From Yponomeuta sedellus (lineage: Eukaryota; Arthropoda; Insecta; Lepidoptera; Yponomeutidae), in the NCBI GenBank assembly GCA_934045075.1, contig OW203749.1, forward strand, positions 5,298,804 through 5,362,803: 64,000 nucleotides of DNA, in the 5' to 3' direction. The position numbers and the translations under genes were made by a program. This document shows, one piece after another, positions 1 through 12,200 of the stretch. The notes beneath the pieces were generated by a model. It did not search any database. It was not told the DNA's origin and worked only from the letters and a program-made list of their open reading frames with translations. The first letter of the stretch is position 1, and every line of letters starts with the position of its first letter.

Positions 1-190
1 CCCTACTGCGGGGGCACGAATCGCTTCCTGCATCGCAGGAAGGTTAGGCCATACTCCACCGCGGGGGCCAAATCCGGGTCGGTGGAGGATTGTAAGACAG
101 TGACGGGCCGTACTGTCAGAAGCCACCAAGCCGCCCATAAGGCCTCTGACATGGCTTAACGACTGACATTACATGACAGCCGGCATGGGT
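1..190 (+). repeat. RepA copy, 5' truncated by window edge
   Basis: 'GCATCGCAGGAAGGTTAGGC' to 'TGACAGCCGGCA'; a tSINE-B tail ('GTGGAATTTTTAGCCTCTAA') follows at 187-222. Confidence 0.85.
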
Positions 191-224
191 GGAATTTTTA
201 GCCTCTAAATAGGTTTTTGAAATC

Positions 225-410
225 ATCATCACGTCCAACTGCAGGGCACAGGTCTTCTCTCAGAGAGAGAGTACTTAATTACCACGTGTGCCCACCGCGG
301 ATTGGCAATTTCAAGCGCCGAGGTAGTTGAACACTTCATACTCTGTTCCATGCCTCTGGCGTTTTGCCTTCGAGAGTGACGGGATTGAAAAGCTCTTGGA
401 GTGCCGGATT
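225..410 (-). repeat. tRNA-like retroposon fragment (bombyx-type 'GCGGTGGGCACG')
   Basis: 'ACCGCGGATTGGCAATTTCA' recurs, in one orientation or the other, at 5880, 7985, 36955, 39540. No gene seen in 420-775, where 'CGAGCATAAATCCGTATAAA' repeats the hairpin arm of 11549. Confidence 0.5.
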
Positions 411-777
411 TCATCCAGCTTTCCTGAGCTCATCTTATGAAATGAAATGAATCGTGGTCATCCGAGACCACGCCACCTGTAAAAGTGCCGAAACGTTGGA
501 AAATTGTAAAAATGTAATAAACGAGCATAAATCCGTATAAAAACAGTTTTAATTATGTCTACTGCTCGTGTTAACCTTAGAAAATACTAAAATGAAATGA
601 AATTAAAAGGCTTCATTGGAAGTAGCGCAGAAACTGCGGCTTAGTGAACGTTACAATTCGAATTAGGTGTCCATTATAAAATCTAGATCATTTGGGAGAA
701 AAAATGGACAAAAAAAACTCCAAACTTAGTCTTTTCAAAGTCCTTAATTAACAATGTTTACATAATTATTCAATTCT

Positions 778-980
778 TCCCGCGGGTGTCGTAAAAGGCG
801 ACTAAGGGACATAAACCGGGGGGTGGGCAGCAGCGCCCTCTGCAGTACAATTCCACTAAACTGCAATCCCCAACCCGCATGCCCAGCGTGGGGATTATGG
901 GCATCACCCCCTATGATAGCACAACGTGGCGCTCTTTAGGGGAGGGCTATGTCCAGCAGTGGACTAGTATAGCCTGACGA
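778..980 (+). repeat. SINE-E copy
   Basis: 'CGCGGGTGTCGTAAAAGGCG' head, 'CAACCCGCATGCCCAGCGTG' middle, tail 'CCAGCAGTGGACTAGTATAG'. Confidence 0.8.
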
Positions 981-1170
981 TGACATAATTATTATAAAAC
1001 ATAGAACTCATGCATTGTACTGGCTTTAATTCCTGACATCATTGTCATCTAAATAATCCTTTATGTTATAGTAGCTGTTTTGGCACAAAGTGTGCTTAAC
1101 ACTTACACCTAATACATCTGTTCCCACCTATACGTAAGATGAGATTCTACGATTTCCATCAATAACTTTT

Positions 1171-1566
1171 CCTATAGTGTGGCCATTATTGTGTACTCCC
1201 TGAGGTATGCGCGGCGAGGTGGGAGGCGAGGTGCCACGAGCGTTAGTTAGTTAGTTAGACCTGATATTTCCGCACTTAGCCTCATAGTTGGGCCATTGCT
1301 GAGGTACGCTAACACCTCAGACACTAGGGTTTCCTTACGATGTTTTCCTTGACCGTCAGCGAGTAGTATTGCCACTATAATTTCACAAATGTACATAACT
1401 TAGAAAAACCAAGTCATTGGTACATGCCGGGGTTCGAACCCACGACCTCCCGATGAACGCCACGAGCGTTGACGGCGCACTGACAGAGCGCAGCAGCCAC
1501 TCCCCCCCCCCGTCTCGCCGCGCGCATACCTCAGGGAGTGTACAGCACTATGGCCACACTATAGGC
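1171..1566. mobile_element. MITE-like element with about 50-bp terminal inverted repeats
   Basis: Left 'CCTATAGTGTGGCCATTATT' to 'GAGGTATGCGCGGCGAG'; right end is the reverse complement ('CGCGCGCATACCTCAGGGAG' to 'GGCCACACTATAGG'). A LINE tail and a tRNA-like B-box segment (1430-1450) sit inside. Confidence 0.65.
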
Positions 1567-1707
1567 AATGACTTCACGTACCTGCACTAGGCCTATTAAC
1601 GCCATCAAGACAATTTGCACCATCGACCACGTCAGCACTCTGCAACAAAACAATACTCTTCTTGTGAGACAACACACGCAATCTCTAGGTAATATGATTA
1701 ATTGACG

Positions 1708-1905
1708 ACCGCTATGGCGTAGCGGTAGCGCGCCTGCCTACCATGCAAGAGGTCCCGGTTTCGAATCCCGGCTGGGGACAAAAAAAAAGCCCAGATCTTG
1801 GATGTTTACATGTTTGTGATGTCGTTGTTTCTGGTTCCCACGACACAGGGTATCCTAGTGTGGGGCCAGAAGCAATGTACGTGCCAGTATGTAAATGTTA
1901 AATTG
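1708..1905 (+). repeat. tSINE-C copy
   Basis: tRNA-like head 'GCGTAGCGGTAGCGCGCCTG' and B box 'GGTTTCGAATCCC', A-run, then 'TTGGATGTTTACATGTTTGT'. A SINE, not a tRNA gene: it has the shared long tail. Confidence 0.8.
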
Positions 1906-2110
1906 ATATAAACCCTTTGTACGTCCCCACTGCTGGGGCAAAGCTCTCCCTGCATCGCAGGAACGGTGGCAAAGTCCGGGTTGGTGGAGGATTGTAACAC
2001 ATTGGCGGGCATTACTGTTAGAATTTATCAAGCCGCCCATAAGGCCTTTGACATGGCTAAACGACTGCCATTACATGACAGCCGGCACCAGCGGCTTAGC
2101 GCCCCTTGCG
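1906..2110 (+). repeat. RepA copy, 3' truncated
   Basis: 'CCCCACTGCTGGGGCAAAGC' to 'CCGGCACCAGCGGCTTAGCG', directly after a tSINE-C tail. Confidence 0.75.
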
Positions 2111-2212
2111 AGCACGGTAATAATATGACCATTCGATAAAGACAAAGTCAAAGATCCCACTTCGCCAAAGCGCTTAGAGTCAAGTTCACGCTTGAGGAGG
2201 TTACATTATTAT

Positions 2213-2395
2213 TAGATAGTCGCGGACCCAGCGAACTTCGTACCGGCTTAAAGTCGATTCTTTTTTTCCCTCCGTAAGAACAATCCTCGTACTTCAAGGA
2301 ATATTCTCAAAAAAAGAATCCGCGAAATCGGTTCAGCTGCTCTCGAGATTTGCGCTTATCAACACATTGACCGATTCATTTTTATATTATAGAAC
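2213..2395 (-). mobile_element. Hel (Helitron-like), degraded
   Basis: 'GGACCCAGCGAACTTCGTAC' through 'GCTGCTCTCGAGATTTGCGC' to 'TTTTATATTATAGA'; ends decayed. Confidence 0.65.
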
Positions 2396-2577
2396 ATAAC
2401 TCGAATAAAAACGTATTTTGGTGTGTTCCCATATTGATAGTAAAGTATTCCATCACACTGCCGCTACATTTTCGCAGATCTGCGCCACCACCTCCTGATT
2501 TTTATTGTACAATAATGACGCTCCCACTTCTGATATCAACATCAGAAGTGGGAGCAAAAGGACATAATGTATTCGTT

Positions 2578-2938
2578 ATCAACCCTTGTATGTACCCCAC
2601 TGCTGGGGCACGGGTCTCTTCCTGCATCGCAGGAAGGTTAGGCCATACTCCACCACGGGGGCCAATTCCGGGTTGGTAGAGGGTTGTAAGACCGTAGCGG
2701 GCCTTACTGTCAGAAGTTATCAAGCCGCCCATAAGGCCTCTGACATGGCTTAACGACTGCCATTATATGACAGCCGGCACCAACGGCTTAACGTGCCTTG
2801 CGGAGCACGGAAGCGCTCGGAAAAATGCCACTAGCGGTAGTTACGGGACGCTCACCCATCCTGTACCTGACCGCGCCTGTTGTTGCATAACCAAGTGATT
2901 GATTCCAATCACTCGGTTCGCCTAGGCCACGAGCGCTT
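2578..2938 (+). repeat. RepA copy, near full length
   Basis: Runs from 'ATCAACCCTTGTATGTACCC' to 'CTAGGCCACGAGCGCTTC'. Any frames here are repeat-derived. Confidence 0.85.
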
Positions 2939-3110
2939 CTGTATAAATACAATGTATTTGTACATTTTGAACCAAAAGATCCTCAAATAAATGTTTAATT
3001 ATTATTGTTAGTCGCATTCGTTCGTTCATCACACCAGTGCTCCATTAAGGATTCATTATTAACTTAACTTAATAATTTAGTAGGAAAAGTCGTCTCGGAA
3101 AAAGCCTTAC

Positions 3111-3264
3111 CTGGAGCACATATCCTCGGCCAGGTTCCGATCCCGCGCCTCGTGGGCGGAAAGCGACTCCTGCAACCGCCGCGCCGCCGCTACATTGTCG
3201 CGGATCCGCGTCACCGCCTCGCTTATGTCGCGCACGCGCATCATGTATACTTGCTGGGCGTCGC
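3111..3264 (-). CDS. TMED5: TMED exon 4: helical segment
   Basis: Starts at GCGACGCC after acceptor AATGTCCTCAG and ends at a GTAAGG donor. Codes for a helix, MMRVRDISEAVTRIRDNV and on to HEARDRNLAEDMC, matching the coiled-coil stretch before the p24 membrane span. GC-rich against AT-rich flanks. The frame is open upstream into a SINE relic ('CCCACTGCTGGGCAAAGACC', about 3295-3314), but only the 3264 acceptor gives the phase required by the previous exon. Confidence 0.85.
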
Positions 3265-6200
3265 CTGAGGACATTCTTTGAAAGTAGATTTTGTCCCACT
3301 GCTGGGCAAAGACCTACTTTAGCCACCGAGATACAGATTGGGCAACATCTAACAAAACTATCGCATTTGTAACAGTAGTAAGATTGTCAGTCTTATTACC
3401 CCCGCCGCCGATATCAACCCTTTTTTATGTCCCCACTGCTGGGGCACGGGTCTCTTCCTGCATCGCAGCAAGGTAAGGCCATAGTACACCACGTGGGCCA
3501 AGTTCGGGTTGGTGGAGGATTGTAATGGTGCTCCCACATTGCCGTTAGAAAATGTTTAGTAACGTTAACAAATTATAACAAAATTAAACATGCGTTACCT
3601 TTTACAAACTTTTATAAAGGCTTAAAATGAAAGCTACTACAATGAGCAAATCCTCTTCCATTTTCGCGCAGACGCCCTCAGAACGCTAACCAAACTGCGA
3701 GACAACACCAGATTTAAATATTATAAAATGTTAGTAAACATTAGTAAACATTTTCTATTAGTGTAGGAGCACTTATAACATGTAACAGTTCCTAAAATGC
3801 GGGTTCGAATCCCGGCATGGGTGAAATTTTTAGCCTCTAAATAGGTTTTTAAATTAGTTCCTAAAATGTAACAATTCACAACATTTGTTAGTAAATGTTT
3901 ATACGAGTATGTTAGAAAATGTTTACAATCATTTTCTAACGGCAATGTGGGAGCACCATAAGACAGTGGCAGGGCTTACGTTCAGAAGTTGTCAAGACCT
4001 GACATGGCTTAATGACTGCCATTACATGACAGCCGGCACCAACGGCTTATCATGCCTTGCGAAGCACGGAAGCGCTCGGGAAAAAGGCCACTAGCGATAG
4101 TCACGGGATGGTCACCCATCCAGCACCTGACCGCGCCTGTTAGGCCACGGGCGTCAGGGTAATTCTCTATTTATTGATACTTCAATTACCAAAGGATCGT
4201 ATCTATACGGTATCAATATCACCTTTGAACAGCACCGTAGCGGTGGCATGCCGTGCCCTGCGCCGCTCGAACCCTGAGCTGGAAACGACGTCAGCTCCCG
4301 AAGGGGTATGGACGGATGGGGCTACGAGGTTAGGAAGGAAGGTATCAGGAAGGAGTCAGGAAGCAGGGCTCCTATTCATACATCAGCGAATCGAGTGCAG
4401 CTGAAAACCAGCGCTGGTCACTTGTGGCTAGCATTTTTCTGAGGAGTTTTTTTCCGCTGGCTTTTTCTCCACTACAATACGGCCCGAAGGTAGCGGCTTA
4501 CATTTTACATTGTACATTGACATTCAGCAAACAGAATCCAGCATGACAGTCCCACGTAGGAACACTCAGAAAGTTTTGAGAAACTAAAAAACTAACTTCT
4601 ACGATAAAAATATTTTTATTAAATCTTTTCAAAGAACTCTTCACCAGCCTCTATACAAAGTTTCATGCGTCTGAACCAATTTTCAAAACATTTTTTCCTG
4701 TCCTCCGCAGACACCACTTCCACGGCCTTCTCAAACGCTGCTAGCGCGTCTTCCGGCGATGAAAACTGTATCCCTTTGATCTGATTTTTAATTTTAGGGA
4801 ATAAAAAGAAGTCACACGGAGCCAAATCAGGACTGAAAGGAGGGTGTCCCAAGACTCTGACCGGTGTGGAGTCCAGGAAGTCCCTCGTTTTGATCGCAGA
4901 GTGCGCGGGCGCGTTGTCGTGGTGGAGGACCCCGCGGAGCCTGGTGTTCGGTCGCTTATTGCTCAATTCAGAACAAAACTTCTGGCAGGCATTTTGTGCT
5001 ATACCATTCAGCGTTGATGCTGCTTTGGTCTCGAAGTGGAATTGAAATTAGGTACCCCGTCAAAGTGAAGAAACTATCGATCAAAAATTTCCCGCGCTCC
5101 TCGATCGCTTCACTTTCGTAGGCGTTGGTTCATTTTGAAACGGTTAAACTGTCGACTGACGCTTTTTTTGTGGATCATATTGATAAATCCAGGATTCGTC
5201 ACCTGTGCCAATGTCGTAAGCGCGCCGTGACGAGCCAGCATCAAATTTTTGTAACATATCACGGCACCAATCCACACGGGCCTGCTTCTGAGCTTTGGTG
5301 AGGTTGTGCGGCACCCTGCGGGAAACTATTCTCCTTACGCGAAGGTGCTGGTGCAAAATCTTGTGAACACTTCCTGAACCAATCTGCAGTGTATGCTGAA
5401 TCTCTTTGTACGTAATTCGTCTGTTTTCTTGAATTAATTTTTTTATTGCCAGTGTACTTTCTTCGGTGGCAGCCGTCGTAGGACGACCACTCCTTTGTTC
5501 GTCCCCCAAAGTAAAACGACCGCGTTTGAACTCGCTATACCAGCGCTTTTGAAGGTCCTTCATCCATAAAAGCAATTCGAAGTCCATCAAATGACTCATC
5601 AGGTTTAAAGCCACATTTCAAATCGTAAAAAATCATAGCACGAAAATGTTCTCGATGCAGATCCATTTTTTAATGAAACAAGAACATTTTAGTAGGCTCT
5701 CGGAGGGAAATTTGAAAATCGAACAGTAGTATTTTTACTTTTAAATAATCGACGTTTTCAAAACAGTGCCCACCGCAGTGCCCGAGCGCAGAGGTATATG
5801 AACACCTCAGGCGCTCAGAGAAGGAACACATCGTGAGGAAAGTGAGTGCCAGACGTGTGCACGTAATTCAACAACCGTCAATCAGCGGTGGGCATCGCGT
5901 GGTGCATAAGTCCACTGTCTCTCTCTCTCTCTCTCTCTTTCTTTGGAAGAAGGTCTGTGCCCTATAGTAGGACGTATAGCTGCATTACGGTGTTAATCTT
6001 CTATAATATAAAAATGAATCGCTGAACGTGTTGGTAAGCGCAAATCTCGAGAGCAGCTGAACCGATTTCGCTAATTCTTTTTTTAGAACATTCCTTGAAG
6101 TACGAGAATGGTTCATACGGAGAGAAAAAAAAAGAATCGACTGTAAGGCGGTACGAAAGACGAACGACATCAACTTTGTGCTTTACTTAAGTGTGTTTGT

Positions 6201-9200
6201 TCATTTTATTTATAACTAGCTGACCCAGCGAATTTCGTGCCGCCTAACTGTCGATTCTTAAATATTTTTTTTATTATTCTCTCCGTAAGTACCATCCTCG
6301 TACTTCAAGGAATATTCTACAAAGAGAATTAGCGAAATCGGTTCAGCTGCTCTCGAGATTTGCGCTTACCAACACATTCAGCGATTAATTTTTATATTAT
6401 AAGAAGATATAAACAGAAAATTGGATAAAAAAACAGAATAAGCAGGTAAAAATAATCGGGTCTAGTCGAAATGTGAAGTAGTAATGCAAAAAAATTAAGG
6501 TAATCTCAAAAATGGGTGAGGTATTTTTAAATTTTTGAAAATGATAGACAAAAAAGAAATATAAAAAAATTGTGTAAAGAGGTTTGCACCGTTACAGTGA
6601 ACTACACAAGAAATAAGTCTCGCGGATGTACCTTCCCCAATGACCATATTTTGGATGTGCGGCAAGTGATCGACCAATCAGATAGTTTCATTTTATGGCA
6701 GGCCGCGCGCCTTTGTTGCTATTGGTTGATTCAACGTCATCGATGCAGGTGACTATTAGTTTGGCAATATTAGCGTGAGCGAAATAGGTAGCGCTACTGC
6801 GGCAATCAATTTTGCACCTTGGGTTGGAACTCATCTGGCAGCACGGAATCACCTTTTTCCGTCGCCCTTTCTCTTTCTGTCGCTTAGAACTGCCATTTGC
6901 TAGACCGAGACAGAAAGCATAATGTCTAAGCGACAGAAAGAGAAAGGGCGATGAGGTCCAACCCTAACCGTATCGGTTAAAGATCATGTTGAATGTACTT
7001 ATAGCTTCGGGTACTTTCGTTACACTTCTTCCTAGTCTGCGCGAACGTAGATTCCCGAAGGGACTTTTATGATGTGTAGTACTGTACAATGGTTTCAAAC
7101 ACGATTTAGTCACGTTGCTACTTGATGCAAGAATGCCTCACCCGCGTGTAAAAATCTTGAAAACCGCGATAAGATGTTGCGAGAAAATGCATAAAAAACG
7201 TTTCCAATTAATTATTTACGTAACGTATAATTAACATAAGGTAAGAACTACGAGCGAAACTAAGTAACAGCGGCCCCACATTCGGGAGTTTGTGGGTTCT
7301 AATCCCGGCAAGGGCCAGTGACTTCGTTTTCTAAATTATGTACATTTGTGAAGTTGTAATAGCAATGGTATCAACTCTTTGTATGTCCCCACTTCTGGGG
7401 CAAGGGTCTCTTCCTGCATAACAGGAAGGTTAGGCCATACTCCACCACGAAGGCCTAGTCCGGGTTGGTGGGGCCTTCCTGTCAGAAGCTATCAAGCCGC
7501 AAAAACGAAAACCTGTCGCCTTGACGAGGGCTTTGTAACTACGTCGATCTATCGATAACAACCCTTGCATGTCCCCACTGCTGGAACACGGGTCTCTTCC
7601 TGCATCGCAGGAAGGTTAGTCCATACTCCACCACCGGGGCCAAGTCCGGGTTGGTGGAGGATTGTAAGACAGTGGCGGGCCTTACTGTCATATAAGTTAT
7701 CAAGCCGACCATAAGGCTTCTGTCGCAGCTTAACGGCTGCCATTACATGACAGCCGGCACCAATGGCGTAAGGTGCTTTGCGAAGCACGGAAGCGCTCGT
7801 ACAAATTGCCACTAGCGGTAGTCACGGGATGGTCACCCATCCACCACTTGTTGCTTAACCCGAGTGATTGATTTCAGTCACTCGCTTCCACTAGGCCACG
7901 AGCGCTTCGGTAGTTGCAGTACCAGTCGCTAAGGTGAAGGAAAACATCGCGAAGAAACCTGGTTGTCTGAGGCGTCACATGCTTCAGCGCTTGAAATTGC
8001 TAGTCCACGGTGGGCACGCGTGGTAATTAAACCCATCTTCTTCTTCTTCAGGCTAGATCAGTCCACTGCCGGACACAGCCCTCCCCTAATGAGCGCCATA
8101 GCGCAAGGTTGTGCCATCATTGGGGGGTAATGCCCATAATAACCACGCTGGGCATGCGGGTTGGGGATCGCAGTTTGGTGGAATTGTACTGCAGGGGGCG
8201 CTGCTGCCTACCCCTCGGTTTGTCTCCCGTAGTCGCCTTTTACGACACCCGCGGGAAGAATTTGGGTTGGTGCTATTCTCTAGGCCGACACCACACAGCA
8301 TTAAGCCCTTACTCTCCACCATTCGAAGACGATTAATAAGTTGATACTAACTAATCAACTTAACTTATTTCAAAGTAAAGAATTTACATTCTGTAGACTT
8401 TTAGTCCGGATCTACTTACGGGTGTTGTTATATCTGCTCACTATGATTAAGCTCTGCGAATCGGAGCGAAACCTGGTCGGACTCTTCCGATATAACAACA
8501 CCCGTAAGTAGATCCGGACTAAAAGTCTACAATGTGTTGTGCTTACGAAAGTTTTAGTTCAAAAATTTACGTTCTGTTTGCTGAATGTCAATGTACAATG
8601 TAAAACGTAAGCCGCTGCCTTCGGGCCGTAGTGCAGTGGAGAAAATTGGCAGCGGGAAAAAAAACTCCACTCTAACCAGCTTTTAAGATTAGATTAGATA
8701 AGTATTTATTTGCACTTTTTGACACTTTTAAAAACCCCAACAAAAAAAATTAAAAAAATTCCAACTGAGCTAATGGGCGAAATTTCACTGATGCCCGTGA
8801 GTCGCCCATTAGCTCAGTTGGAAAGAGCGCTGGCGCGGATAGCCAGAGGTCGCGGGTTCGAATGGGTGGAATATCCTTTAAATAGGTTTTTAAATTGTCC
8901 TTAGCACGGGTTAGTGCGTTAAAAATATATATAATCGAGGCTGTATGTTCTAAAACTAGTTAACACGGATGTTAAGATTTCTTATCGTCGTCAGGCTATA
9001 CTAGTCCACTGCTGGACGTAGCCCTCCCCTAAAGGGCGCCACGTTGTGCTATCATAGGGGGTAATGCCCATAATACCCACGCTTGGCATGCGGGTTGGGG
9101 ATCGCAGTTCGGTGGAATTGTACTGCAGGGGGCGCTGCTGCCCATCCCGCGGTTTGTGTTTTCTCGTGTTTTTTTTAAAAACGTATTTATAAAACAAGTT

Positions 9201-12200
9201 ATGATTTTTAGTATTTCTTAAGGATTCGCGATACTCATTCATATTTATATATTAAACGGGTCAAATCGCGATTATTTATTAGGTGAAACGTAATTATCTT
9301 ATTTCACGACGTTTCGGCAGCGTTACAGTTGCCGTGGTCTCGGGTAGACAAATAATCGCGATTTAATATACAGGGTGTCTCATTCAAATCGGTCAGTATG
9401 GGAAAGTCTGAAACTATAAGACATACGAAGATCTGTTCTGAGGAACCATGTCATCGATTTTGATAACAAGAAAAACTGCATTCATACATTTTAAAAAACA
9501 TCAGTACTCTTGTCGGGAATCGAACCCGGTTGTTTTGAAAAAAAAAATCTACACTCTTTCTATTTAGATATCGATTGTGTAGGTCTTAAGCAGTAAAGGT
9601 CTGTATGAAACATGATGTCTAAAATGAATAAAATGCATTGTATGTGCTTGTATGTAAATGTTATGTTATGTTGTATTCTAATACGTTTTTATCTAAATGT
9701 AAACACGAGAAATCTTAACAACTGTGATAATTATTTTTAGAATCTACAGTCGAGAAACTAGAATCAACAACCAAGGACTTTAATCACTTTCCTTTTTAAA
9801 TTTCTAGTCTATTAATTCTATGTTCTAGACTTCAGTCTCGAACCTAGGATCAATAATCTAGAACTTTAATCGATGTCCGTTAAAAAACGAGCGTTTTGCA
9901 AATGTTATGTTATGTTCTGTTATGTTTGTTCCATAGACGGCGCTAGTTGGCGCCCCTAAGCACCAAATACATTAGTTGCCACCTAAAACGATAAGGCTTC
10001 CTTACCCAGTTCCATTTCCTTGTCCTCATAGTCATTGTCAGTCTCGCTGCTGCCTGTGATCACCATTATGTCCAGGAAGACCTATAATAAAGATATACAG
10101 AGTAGAACATTCGACGGCCTCGCTGACTGTAACACCGAAGGTCTCGGGTTCGATCCCCGGCCGGGTCAAACTAGGAAACGAACTTTTCTAGTTTGTCTCG
10201 GGTCTCGGATGTTATCTATGTATTTACTGTATTAAATCTATCGTCGAGTTAGCACCTGTAACACGAGTCATTTAGTTGTACTTAGTACAGGGCTAACAAG
10301 ATCTGTGTAATATGTCCATGAATATTTATTGAAGAAGAAGACAACAACATGAAGAAGAAGAAGAAAAAGATTTATTATAGAAACAGTGCACTCGCCACAG
10401 TAACAAAACAAACTTAAAACAAATTACTAAACATGACTTTCACAAAAAACAAAAACAAAGAAGAAAACCGAAAGGTCACGGCGTGTCCTTGCAGCTATAA
10501 ATGGCAATTGACTCAGCAGTATGCTGATGGACTAGCCTTCAGCGCCGATTTTCAGTCAGTGCCAGATTGTGCCTGTATAAAGTTCTGTGTTTGTTTTTAC
10601 TACAGAATTCTAGAACATGTTCTATTATTATCTAAAAATAAATTTAAAACATTCGTTCGATATCAACCCTTGTATGTCCCCGCAGGTTACGGGTCTCTTC
10701 CTGCATGGCAGGAAGGTTAGGCCATGCTGCACCATGGGGGCCAAGTCCGGGTTGGTACTGGTTAACTTGAGACATTAATCGAGTCACAGTAACATAAAGT
10801 ATTATTATTATTAAATTCTTTATTGTACCTGCAAACATTGTACAATTGGCGGGCTTAATACTAACTAGTATTTTATTCTAGCCAACCAACAGGTGACGTG
10901 GAGAATGCGGGTAGTCTCAAACAGTGAGGTGATATTTTATTGTCAAATATCTTTTTTAACAACTAAACCATTTTATTAAATTATTTTGATTTGTTAGGCC
11001 ACGCTCTCAAAATGTATCTCTCTTAAATAAGAAAAAGAAAATTTAAGAAAAAACTGGTTTAGACATGTGGAGAGGATGAAGAAACATTGACTAAACAAAT
11101 ATATATTGCGAATGTGAGTGGAAGGGCTGGTAAGGGACGTTCCAGACGGACATACATCAACCAAACAGGGTATAATGTATTAGCAAAGTGAAAGATAAAA
11201 AGTACCCGGAATAAAAAGTATAAAAGGATGAAAAGTACGCGTGCATGCAACGACTTATGAACGTTGATGAAGCGAAGGTGATCTGTCAGGATCGTGGCTA
11301 GCGGCAGTTTCTGGTTCCTGCCTACCCCTCTGGGATACAGGCGTGAGGTTATTTATGTATGTATTACATATTGTATCGCGTCTTTTCCGTCCCACGTAAT
11401 TTATATGCGCCCCACGCCTGTAAATCTTATAGGTATCTGTAAATCTTATATACGAGTAGGTATGAATGTATGTAAAAAAAACTTTTCTAAAATTTTGTAA
11501 CTATCTTTTTTAAAACTGTTTTTATACGGATTTATGCTCGTACGTTAACGAGCATAAATCCGTATAAAAACAGTTTTAATTATGTCTACTGCTTGTGTTA
11601 ACCTTAGAAAAAACTATCTTTGTCTATAAGACAATTGCCCAAATCATTAATTAAAATAAAATAAACTTACCGTTTTCTCGCTGAATGTGCTGAAAGTGTT
11701 AGCGAAGCAGAGTCGGTAGTCCCCCTCAAGGGTGGCAGTGTGTCGGTGTGAATTTTCAGACTTCTTGTAGTCCCCAACGATGATGCGACCCACTGGGTCA
11801 GCGAGTTGAAACGATATGTCAAGCTCGCCAGTCACCGATGCGTCGATCACCTAAGGAATTACATATTTAATGTATTGTTTATCATAACAATATAAGCTTT
11901 TATTTCTCGACTACAAATCTTTGCTTACATGCTTTATTATTAACTATTTTATTAACTATTTATCTTTAGGCTATATTATGTAGTCCACTGCTGGACATAG
12001 CCCTCCCCTAATGAGCGCCATAGCACCCCGTCTTCACCTTGCCGCATCCAGCATCTGCCTGCAGTTTTTCGCAGATCGTCATCCCACCTGGTCGGAGGGC
12101 GTCCTACACTACGTATGCCGAGTCCCGGTCTCCACTCAAGAACACGTTTACTCCAACGGTTGTCGGTTGTTCGCGAGATTAACGAACAGGTCAACTATTT

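Noticed and set aside
1709..1780. Possible tRNA gene 'GCTATGGCGTAGCGG...'
   Set aside because: Followed by the tSINE-C tail; the same unit recurs at 44111 and 54985.
3265..3326. Upstream extension of TMED exon 4 (frame open through WDKIYFQRMSS)
   Set aside because: Starts in a SINE relic and every acceptor there gives phase 0, which does not fit exon 3; the 3264 acceptor does.
4174..4404. 76-codon frame beside the mariner
   Set aside because: No homology or splice context seen; likely chance in GC-richer sequence.
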